Origin: Halorubrum rubrum
GTDB lineage: Archaea > Halobacteriota > Halobacteria > Halobacteriales > Haloferacaceae
Length of the DNA stretch: 64,000 nt
Assembly: GCF_024494685.1 (NCBI RefSeq)
Contig: NZ_JANHDM010000014.1
Span: forward strand, 1 to 64,000
Direction of reading: 5' to 3'
Shown: positions 17,200 to 23,759 of the stretch, piece after piece
Position numbering within the stretch: position 1 is the first letter of the stretch
Layout of the letters: each line of letters opens with the position of its first letter
Notes under the pieces: model-generated
Databases searched by the model: none
Seen by the model: the letters and a program-made list of their open reading frames with translations, nothing else
What the model was told of the DNA's origin: nothing
Program-made: the position numbers and the translations under genes

Positions 17200-17703
17200 A
17201 TGCCGGACACCAGATCTCGGGTCCGCGACCACGTCCGGGAGACGCCGGGCGTCCACTTCAACCGCGTAAGCCGGGAGCTCGGCATCGCGACCGGACAGGC
17301 GCAGTACCACCTCCGCCGGCTGGTCCGCGACGACGAGGTCGCCGTCGAGCGCGTCGCCGGTCGCGCTCACTACTTCGATCCGACGTTCGACCCGTGGGAG
17401 CGACGGGCCATCGCCTTCCTCCGACGCGAGACCGCACGAGCGATCCTTCTCCGGCTCCACGCGGAGGGCGCGACGCCACCGTCGGTGCTCGCCGACGACC
17501 TCGACCTCGCGCGGAGCACCATCTCCTGGCACGTCTCGAATCTCGTCGACGCCGGGATAGCCGAGAAGTCCGCGGACCGGCCCATGACCGTCGAACTGGC
17601 TCGACCCGAGCGGACCGCCGAGCTGCTCGACGCCGTCTCGCCGTCGCTTCCGGACCGGATCGTCGACCGGTTCGTTCGGACCGTCGACACCCTCTTCGAG
17701 TGA
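17200..17703 (+). CDS. Transcriptional regulator with two winged-helix domains
   Basis: A 167-residue protein. Residues 4-55 (RVRDHVRETPGVHFNRVSRELGIATGQAQYHLRRLVRDDEVAVERV) form one winged helix and about 70-130 (IAFLRRETARAILLRLHAEGATPPSVLADDLDLARSTISWHVSNLVDAG) a second, both with clear recognition helices. The layout matches haloarchaeal tandem wHTH regulators of the ArsR/MarR type. No ligand-binding cysteines occur, so any metal sensing would be indirect. A GTG at 17191 is in frame and fits the TTTTTAC box slightly better as a leaderless start. Location beside two genes with the shared 27-bp promoter element makes it the natural candidate regulator. Confidence 0.8.
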   Translation: MPDTRSRVRDHVRETPGVHFNRVSRELGIATGQAQYHLRRLVRDDEVAVERVAGRAHYFDPTFDPWERRAIAFLRRETARAILLRLHAEGATPPSVLADDLDLARSTISWHVSNLVDAGIAEKSADRPMTVELARPERTAELLDAVSPSLPDRIVDRFVRTVDTLFE

Positions 17704-17753
17704 GTCGAAAGTCGGCTTTCCCGGCGCGCTCCGCTCGATCCGTGCGACCCGGT

Positions 17754-17780
17754 CGTTCGTCGACCACACCAGATCGGTTA
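17754..17780 (+). promoter_or_regulatory. Shared copper-island promoter element, SafE-type gene copy
   Basis: The element begins 52 bp before the ATG at 17806 and matches the SCO copy at 22 of 27 positions and the nosD copy at 20 of 27. CGTTCG and ACCAGA are intact; the right half-site of the dyad is weaker (CACAC in place of CGAAC). Its right end overlaps the TATA-like GGTTAG about 27 bp before the start codon. Confidence 0.75.
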
Positions 17781-17805
17781 GGGTCGGACGCCGTCGAGAT
17801 CGGGT

Positions 17806-18699
17806 ATGCGCTCGATCCCGGTCGTGGCCGGTTCCGATACGCTCCGTGCGCGGGGAGGCGTCGTCTCGAGCGGGCTCGAAGCCGTCCGCGGGGCGGCGTC
17901 GACGTCCACGTCGACGTGTGAACCGGCCGGCTCCATTCACTCGAGCGAGCCGTTGGGTCTCGTCGTGTTTCTGCTGATCGGCCTGCTCGGCGGGGCGCAC
18001 TGTCTCGGGATGTGCGGGCCGCTCGTCACGACGTACACAGACCGGATGCGGACCGGCGGGCGCCGCGGTGACGACCTCACGGTCCGGCAGGTTCGCCAGC
18101 ACGCGCTCTTCAACGTCGGACGAACGGCGAGCTACGCGGCCATCGGGGGGACGTTCGGGTTCGCCGGTGGGCTCGCGTTCGTCACCGGCCGAACCGTCAC
18201 GACGATCGCCGACGACGTCCACGCGCTCACGGGAATCCTCGTCGGCGGTGTCATCATCGCGATCGGCGTCCGGTACGCGCTCCGACTCGACCGCCACTCG
18301 CTTCCCGCCCCCGGCGTCGACCGCCTCTCGGGTGTCGTCACCGGGCGGGTCGTGCCGCGCATCGACGCGTGGGTCGGCGACTGGCGAATACTCGGGCTCG
18401 GCGCCGCTCACGGTCTGCTTCCGTGTCCCCTGTTGTACCCGGCCTTCCTCTACGCGTTCGTCCAAGGCAGCGCCGCCGGCGGGGTCGTCGCGCTCGGGGC
18501 GCTCGGCGTCGGAACGATCCCGGCGATGTTCCTCTTCGGAACGGCGTTTCAGTCCGTGAGCGTCGGGACTCGCACCCGGCTCCATCGGGTCCTCGGCGTG
18601 GCGTTCGTCGTCCTCGGCTACGTTCCGCTTCAGCACGGGCTGGCGACGCTCGGCGTTCCGCTTCCGCATCCGCCGATCCCGTACTACTCGCCGTTCTGA
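17806..18699 (+). CDS. TauE/SafE-type membrane protein (UreH-like transmembrane domain), probable copper-enzyme assembly
   Basis: A 297-residue protein with a polar 45-residue N-terminus and about six transmembrane segments. The first helix region LGLVVFLLIGLLGGAHCLGMCGPLV has HCxxxC (Cys 66 and 70) preceded by GG, typical of the subfamily associated with cytochrome oxidase and copper assembly. A second set of conserved small residues appears in ILGLGAAHGLLPCPLLYPAFLYA (another HGLLPC). These paired H-x(n)-C motifs in both halves suggest metal or thiol transfer across the membrane. The following gene is SCO, and both share the 27-bp promoter element. TATA spacing supports this ATG. Confidence 0.82.
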   Translation: MRSIPVVAGSDTLRARGGVVSSGLEAVRGAASTSTSTCEPAGSIHSSEPLGLVVFLLIGLLGGAHCLGMCGPLVTTYTDRMRTGGRRGDDLTVRQVRQHALFNVGRTASYAAIGGTFGFAGGLAFVTGRTVTTIADDVHALTGILVGGVIIAIGVRYALRLDRHSLPAPGVDRLSGVVTGRVVPRIDAWVGDWRILGLGAAHGLLPCPLLYPAFLYAFVQGSAAGGVVALGALGVGTIPAMFLFGTAFQSVSVGTRTRLHRVLGVAFVVLGYVPLQHGLATLGVPLPHPPIPYYSPF

Positions 18700-18749
18700 G
18701 CGGACGACGATCGCCGGTTCTCGGGAGCGATCGGTGCCGGTCGGTGGCC

Positions 18750-18776
18750 CGTTCGACGACCGCACCAGACCGACTA
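18750..18776 (+). promoter_or_regulatory. Shared copper-island promoter element, SCO gene copy
   Basis: The element begins 53 bp before the ATG at 18803 and matches the nosD copy at 21 of 27 positions. CGTTCG, GA, ACCAGA and the terminal TA are intact. The TATA-like GACTAT at its right end is about 27 bp before the start, the same geometry as the other two copies. It lies only 51 bp after the SafE-type gene, so SCO probably has its own promoter in spite of the tandem order. Confidence 0.75.
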
Positions 18777-18802
18777 TCCGCGGGCAGTCCGTCGGATCCG
18801 AC

Positions 18803-19492
18803 ATGAGACGCCGAGCGCTGCTCGGAGGGATGGGCGCGGCCGCGATCGGATCCGTCGCCGGCTGTACGACGAGACTGCTGGACGACGAGCCGGATGGAGT
18901 CGTCCTCGAACCCCAGGAGGACCAGATCGCGGACGCCGAGGACCTCTCGTATCCCGCCTACGGCCAGCCGTTGCCCGAGTTCGAGCTTCGGGCGCCGCTC
19001 GCCGGGGAGACGATCTCCAGCACCGATCTCGATCGGACCGCGATCGTCACGGCGATATTCACCTCGTGTCCCGCCGAGTGTGGGATACTCCTCAACCGCC
19101 TCGTCGGCGTTCAACGGCGGGTCGCCGAGGCGGGGCTGACCGACTCGGTCGTCTTCCTCCCGATCACGTTCGATCCCGAGCGCGACGACGCGCAGGCGTT
19201 CCGCGAGAACGCCGAGTCGCTCGGCGTGGACCTGGAGGCGGGCAACTGGCACTACCTGCGGCCGGACTCGCCCGCGGACGCGAAGGCGGTGGTCGAGGAC
19301 CGGCTGGGGATCGGCTTCGAACGAAAGACGGAGAGCGACCGGCTCGAGGGGTACGACTTCACGCACGCCGTGGTGACGCTGCTCGCGAATCCGGACGGGG
19401 TCGTCGAGCGGGCCTACCGCGGCGAGGGCATCGACCGGGACCGCGTCGTCGACGACATCGCCGCGGTGGTCGACGCGTTCTCGGCCGAGTGA
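18803..19492 (+). CDS. SCO family copper-binding lipoprotein
   Basis: A 229-residue exported thioredoxin-fold protein. MRRRALLGGMGAAAIGSVAGC is a twin-arginine signal with lipobox Cys 21. The SCO copper site is present: TSCPAECGILL (CxxxC, Cys 89 and 93) and the distal histidine in YDFTHAVVTLL (His 188). The core FLPITFDPERDDAQAFRENAESLG is the usual SCO segment. SCO proteins load the CuA centre of cytochrome oxidases and, in some denitrifiers, serve nitrous oxide reductase. It follows the SafE-type gene by 103 bp. Confidence 0.9.
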   Translation: MRRRALLGGMGAAAIGSVAGCTTRLLDDEPDGVVLEPQEDQIADAEDLSYPAYGQPLPEFELRAPLAGETISSTDLDRTAIVTAIFTSCPAECGILLNRLVGVQRRVAEAGLTDSVVFLPITFDPERDDAQAFRENAESLGVDLEAGNWHYLRPDSPADAKAVVEDRLGIGFERKTESDRLEGYDFTHAVVTLLANPDGVVERAYRGEGIDRDRVVDDIAAVVDAFSAE

Positions 19493-19651
19493 TCTGGCGG
19501 GGGACGGGGTCCCCGATCGGCTGCCGATCGTCCGCCCCGAGATCGGGAGACCGCTCCCGCGAGGGACTCGCCGTCCGGATCGTCGTTTCCGCGTTCTCAC
19601 GGTCTCCCGCTCGTCTCGTGGTTTAACATCCTGGAGGGAGAACCGTGGGAT

Positions 19652-20110
19652 ATGTCAACGGACGAGTTCCTGGAGTCGAGCGCGGCGACGATGGACGACG
19701 ATCGGATCCGGGCGTTCCTGACCGAGCAGGGCGTCGGAACGCTCGCGCTTCCCGACGAGGACGCCCCCTACCTCGTGCCGATGTCGTTCGGGTACGACGG
19801 GGAGTCGGCGCTCTACTTCGCGTTCCTGCTGTTCGGTCCGGAGAGCCGCAAGGAGACGCTGAGCGACGACGCCGCCGGGGCCCGATTCCTGGTGTACGAC
19901 GCCCGGTCGCCCCACGAGTGGCGGAGCGTCAGCCTCCGCGGGCGGATCGCGCCGATCGAGGAGGGCGAGTGGACCGACCTCCGGGAGGCGATGGAGAACG
20001 CCTGGCACCCCGACCTGTTCAGTTCCGCCGAGCCGATGCGGGGCGTCCGCGGCTATCGGTTCCGGATCGACGACTGGACGGGGATCCGACAGGGCGGCCC
20101 CTCGGAGTGA
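19652..20110 (+). CDS. Pyridoxamine 5'-phosphate oxidase-like FMN-binding protein
   Basis: A 152-residue split-barrel protein: VGTLALPDEDAPYLVPMSFGYDGESALYFAFLLFGPESRKETL then ARFLVYDARSPHEWRSVSLRGRIAPIEEGEW. The strand order and the VPMSFGYDG turn match the protein at 16629-17060, although overall identity is modest. This group includes flavin- and heme-binding proteins and nitroimidazole reductases; no specific role can be assigned. A TTTAAC box about 28 bp before the ATG supports this start. Confidence 0.8.
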   Translation: MSTDEFLESSAATMDDDRIRAFLTEQGVGTLALPDEDAPYLVPMSFGYDGESALYFAFLLFGPESRKETLSDDAAGARFLVYDARSPHEWRSVSLRGRIAPIEEGEWTDLREAMENAWHPDLFSSAEPMRGVRGYRFRIDDWTGIRQGGPSE

Positions 20111-20213
20111 GACGGCCCTCTCGCGTCCGGAGGCTCCCGCTGTCCGCTCGGCCGGGGGCGGAGCGGAACTCCGGAGGGGGAACGCACATGGTCCGTGACC
20201 GCCTTCCACTCGT

Positions 20214-20858
20214 ATGAACGTCGACGTGTTGCTGTACGACGGGTTCGACGAACTCGACGGGATCGGCCCGTACGAGGTGTTCGACTACGCGATCGGCTAC
20301 GCCGTGGAGGCGGACGGAGACGACGCGAGCGGCGGCGGCCGCGTCCGCTACGTCACCCTCGAGGAGCGCGAGACGGTGACCGCGAGCCACGGGACCCGCG
20401 TCGGCGTCGACGGCGTCCTCCCCGAGCCCGGCGACGACGACGTGCCCGACTTGCTCGTCGTTCCGGGCGGCGGGTGGAACGCGCGCGACGAGACCGCGAG
20501 CGCGTGGGCGGAGGCGAACCGCGGGGCGATCCCGGCCGCGCTCGCCGACCACCACGAGGCGGGCACCCGGATCGCGAGCGTCTGTACCGGGTCGATGCTG
20601 CTCGCGGAGTCGGGGATCACGGACGGCCGGCGGGCGGTCACCCACGCGGGCGCGGTCGACGAACTCCGCGAATCGGGCGCGAACGTGGTCGACGCCCGCG
20701 TCGTCGACGACGGCGACCTCCTGACCGCGGGCGGGGTCACATCGGGGCTCGACCTGGCGCTGTACGTCGTGGAACTGGAGTTCGGCGCGGCGGTCGCCGA
20801 CCGGGTCGCGACCGTGATCGAGTACGAGCGGCGCTACGAGGTCGCCGGCCGCGAGTGA
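20214..20858 (+). CDS. DJ-1/PfpI family protein (class I glutamine amidotransferase-like)
   Basis: A 214-residue protein starting MNVDVLLYDGFDELDGIGPYEVF, typical for the ThiJ/PfpI group near transcriptional regulators. The nucleophile elbow is ASVCTGSMLLAESGI (Cys 124), with an upstream conserved PGGG block (LLVVPGGGWNARDE) and the LTAGGVTSGLDLALYVVE segment. Possible activities in the family are glyoxalase III/deglycase, isonitrile hydratase or chaperone. An 11-residue acidic/glycine insert (DGDDASGGGRV) precedes the second strand. No fused regulator domain. Confidence 0.85.
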   Translation: MNVDVLLYDGFDELDGIGPYEVFDYAIGYAVEADGDDASGGGRVRYVTLEERETVTASHGTRVGVDGVLPEPGDDDVPDLLVVPGGGWNARDETASAWAEANRGAIPAALADHHEAGTRIASVCTGSMLLAESGITDGRRAVTHAGAVDELRESGANVVDARVVDDGDLLTAGGVTSGLDLALYVVELEFGAAVADRVATVIEYERRYEVAGRE

Positions 20859-20870
20859 GTCAGGGGGAGA

Positions 20871-21302
20871 TCAGCCGTCGGCGTGTGACACGGTTTCGCC
20901 GGAGCCGTTGACCGTGATCACCGTACAGTCGAGCTGTTCGCGGAGGTACGTGTCGATGTCGGGATCGGAGAGGAGCTTCTGGACCATGCGCCGCCAGCGC
21001 CCCGCCTGCTTCGAGCCGATGACGACGACGTCGGCGTCCTCGGCGACGATCTCCTCGAGGATGGTCTCCTCGACGAGGAAGCCGCGCCGGACCACGAACC
21101 GGGCGCGGTCGACCCGACCGATCCGGCCCTCGACGGCGCGTTTGAGATCGCTTCGCGAGACGCCGCCGCTGTTCTGATACAGGTCGACGTGGAGGACGGT
21201 GAGTTCGGCGTCGCGCTCCTCGGCGACGCGGACCCCCTCTCGAAGCGTCGCCTCCGAGTGGGCCGTCAGCGGGTACCGAACCGGCACCACGACCAGAGTC
21301 AT
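20871..21302 (-). CDS. Single-domain universal stress family protein
   Basis: A 143-residue UspA-like protein (MTLVVVPVRYPLTAHSEATLREGVRVAEERDAELTVLHVDLYQ). The ATP-loop region VVVIGSKQAGRWRRMVQKLLSDPDIDTYLREQLDCTVITV departs from the canonical G-x-x-G-x(9)-G-S, so nucleotide binding is doubtful. Ends 12 bp from the stop of the DJ-1 gene (convergent). Upstream lies a 235-bp gap toward the pilin gene. Confidence 0.75.
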   Translation of the reverse strand: MTLVVVPVRYPLTAHSEATLREGVRVAEERDAELTVLHVDLYQNSGGVSRSDLKRAVEGRIGRVDRARFVVRRGFLVEETILEEIVAEDADVVVIGSKQAGRWRRMVQKLLSDPDIDTYLREQLDCTVITVNGSGETVSHADG

Positions 21303-21537
21303 GTCGTCACCGACGCGTTCGTCACGTAAATACGCTGTCGATACGCGAGGCGATCGGGGGGCTCACGCGCGTTCGCGGTCGTTTCAACTTCCGGAAACGA
21401 GGACGATGTCAATAAGTTCTTGTACGTGACGGATAAATGTCCGCGTAACCGACGATCGACCTGACGAGCGCGTCGTAAGGACGGCACTAACCGCCACGCA
21501 CTCGAGTGATTCCGGTCGATCGACGGCGGATTCAATC

Positions 21538-22026
21538 ATGGACATACCAAACCCGTTCGACTCGGACGACCGCGCGGTGAGCCCCGTTATCGGGGTCATC
21601 CTAATGGTCGCCATCACGGTCATCCTCGCCGCGGTGATCGGCACGTTCGTGCTCGGCCTCGGCGACTCGCTCGGAGACAATCAGCCGACGACGCAGTTAG
21701 ACGTGAGTATCGACGAGGGAGATGACGCCGATGACGACATAAAAAACGTCACCATCGAACACGACGGTGGTGACCCCATCGACTCGGAGACGCTCGATAT
21801 TATCGTTACTGACGAGGACGACAACGAAGCTACGGCATCCGGAGAATTCTCGGATCGGTTCTCCGTCGGAGATATTGAGTCGGGATCTTTCAGTGGAGAC
21901 GGTTCGGGCAGTGCCGATCTCCGGGTCCGGATCATTCACCAGCCTAGTGAATCGATCCTCGTCGATCGGACGATCGAAGTCTCTGGTATCGATACTATCG
22001 ACGGTAGCAGCATCACGTTCGACTAA
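21538..22026 (+). CDS. Type IV pilin-like protein with haloarchaeal pilin N-terminus
   Basis: A 162-residue prepilin. After a short charged leader ([12 protein letters not shown]), the hydrophobic H-domain [20 protein letters not shown] and VIGTFVLG follow, the nearly invariant haloarchaeal pilin signature processed by the prepilin peptidase PibD at the end of the leader. The remainder is a hydrophilic acidic beta domain ([32 protein letters not shown]) without cysteines. Codon use is visibly less GC-rich than neighbours (many AT-ending codons: ATT, GAT, AGT), as often seen for surface proteins. Probable role: adhesion or archaellum-independent pilus. A dispersed repeat follows immediately. 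Confidence 0.88.
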   Translation: MDIPNPFDSDDRAVSPVIGVILMVAITVILAAVIGTFVLGLGDSLGDNQPTTQLDVSIDEGDDADDDIKNVTIEHDGGDPIDSETLDIIVTDEDDNEATASGEFSDRFSVGDIESGSFSGDGSGSADLRVRIIHQPSESILVDRTIEVSGIDTIDGSSITFD

Positions 22027-22059
22027 TTATCTTCTCTCCGCAGCTGAATTGTTTAAAAG

Positions 22060-22340
22060 AGATCGAGAATACGTAGTTGCTGGCGCGGTGAACACGTCCA
22101 AAGCCCCAGTCGCGAGGACTCGCGCGGCTCGCTGTGCTCCTCGCTCAGTCGCTTTCGCTTCTTCGCTGCGGTGCTTACGTCGCCGGGCTTCGTCCTCGCG
22201 ACTGCCCCTTTGAGTCCCACCCCGCCCGCCCCGCACAGCACCTCACGCCTCCCCAGCCTCGCCACTCGCGCTTTTCAAGCGCTCGTGGCGTCCCTCGCGG
22301 GCTCCTCGCGCCCTACCGGGCGCTCGGAGGCGCGCCACAG
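22060..22340. repeat. Dispersed haloarchaeal intergenic repeat region
   Basis: The 406 bp after the pilin gene contain no credible gene. Bases 22074-22120 are the inverse of a copy at 9167-9213 (38 of 47 identical; a perfect 15-bp core at 22082-22096). To the right lies the strongly strand-skewed TCGC/GCTC-rich sequence (for example GCGGCTCGCTGTGCTCCTCG) that I associate with repeated intergenic elements in Halorubrum-type genomes. Several open frames through it translate as low-complexity Arg/Ser/Ala, which supports a non-coding nature. Limits of the element cannot be defined from this window alone. Confidence 0.6.
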
Positions 22341-22432
22341 CCAGTTTCCTCTCTCGGCTGGTCATTTCACCCGGATCCGGCAGCCTCGGACGCGAGCCGT
22401 AGGTTTACCTGCGGCGGCCGGGAGGCGGTGAC

Positions 22433-23668
22433 ATGGCTTCCGACGCGGAACTCGAGAGGATAGGCGAGGCGGTCGCGGACCTGGAGGCGGAGGCGGTCGA
22501 GTTCCTCCGGGAGATGGTCCGCACGCCGAGCGTGAACCCGCCGGGTGACTACGCCGCGATCGTCGACCTGCTGACGGCGCGGTACGAGGCGTCCGGCTGG
22601 GACGTCGAGGTCGAGTACGCGCCCGAGACGCTCGTCGAGGAACTCGACCTGCCGCATCCCCGGCCGAACGTCCTCGCGCACGTGACCCGCGGGACGGGCC
22701 CGACGATCGCGCTCAACGCCCACATCGACACGGTGCCGGTCGAGGCGTCCAACTGGACGCACGACCCCTTCGGCGGCACGGTCGAGGACGGCCGGCTCTA
22801 CGGCCGGGGCGCACGCGACTCGAAGGGCCGCATCGCCGCCTACACGCTCGCGGCTCGCGCGCTCGAGGCGAGCGGGCTGCTGCCCGAGGACGCCACGCTC
22901 GTGCTGGCGCTGACGGCCGACGAGGAGACGGGCGGGGAGGCCGGCGCGGGCCACGTCGTCGAGAGCGGCGCGCTCGAGGCCGACTACGCGATCGTCGAGG
23001 GGAACACCTACGCGGTCGAGTACGCCTCCTCGGGCGTGCTCACGCTCCGCGTCGACGTCGAGGGCGCGTCCGCGCACGCGGGATTGGAGCCGGAGAAGGG
23101 CGCGAACGCGGTGGTCGCGGCCGCGCGACTCGTCGACCGCCTCGACGCGCACGGCGACGACCTCGCGGCCCGCGAGAGCGCGATCCCCGGCGTCGGGAGC
23201 GCCACCTGTACGCCCGCGACGATCGAGGGCGGCGACGCGACCAACGTCGTCCCGCCGACCTGCTCGTTCACGGTCGACCGCCGGGTGCCGCCGGACCACG
23301 ACGCCGCGGCCGCCGAGCGCGAGGTCCGCGATCTCGTCGCCGGCGCGGACCTCCCGGCGGGGACGTCGGCGACGGTGACCGCGCTGAGCCGGACGAAGGC
23401 GTTCCGGTCGGACCCCGAGGACCCCCACGTCCGCGCGGTCGCGGCGAACGCGGACCGGGTGATCGGCGACGTGCCCGTGCGCGGCACCCGCGGCGGCTCC
23501 GACGCCGGGCACTTCCACGCCGGAGGGACGAAGGCCGTCAAGTTCGGCCCCGGCGGCCGGGACTCGAACGTCCACGGCCCGGACGAGAACCTCGCGCTCG
23601 ACCAGCTACGGGACGCGGCGGTCGTGGTCGCCGCGAGCGTTCGCGACGTCGGCCGCGAGGAGGCGTGA
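22433..23668 (+). CDS. M20-family metallopeptidase (ArgE/DapE/CPG2 type)
   Basis: A 411-residue zinc hydrolase. Metal ligands are visible in order: LNAHIDTVPV (His), GRGARDSKGRIAA (Asp), ALTADEETGGEAGAG (Glu-Glu) and the C-terminal GGSDAGHFHAGG region; a dimerisation insert occupies about residues 190-300 (VLTLRVDVEGASAHAGLEPEKGANA). The family removes N-acyl groups from amino acids or diaminopimelate, or cuts dipeptides. No arginine or lysine synthesis genes are adjacent, so substrate is unknown. TATA-like GGTTTACC is about 29 bp before the ATG. Confidence 0.9.
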   Translation: MASDAELERIGEAVADLEAEAVEFLREMVRTPSVNPPGDYAAIVDLLTARYEASGWDVEVEYAPETLVEELDLPHPRPNVLAHVTRGTGPTIALNAHIDTVPVEASNWTHDPFGGTVEDGRLYGRGARDSKGRIAAYTLAARALEASGLLPEDATLVLALTADEETGGEAGAGHVVESGALEADYAIVEGNTYAVEYASSGVLTLRVDVEGASAHAGLEPEKGANAVVAAARLVDRLDAHGDDLAARESAIPGVGSATCTPATIEGGDATNVVPPTCSFTVDRRVPPDHDAAAAEREVRDLVAGADLPAGTSATVTALSRTKAFRSDPEDPHVRAVAANADRVIGDVPVRGTRGGSDAGHFHAGGTKAVKFGPGGRDSNVHGPDENLALDQLRDAAVVVAASVRDVGREEA

Positions 23669-23759
23669 CTCGCCGCGGCGTGTGACCCGTAACCGCGCGT
23701 GACTCGTCGCGGCGAGGTGCCGACAAAGATTTAACCGACCCGTCGACACTCTGTCGAGC

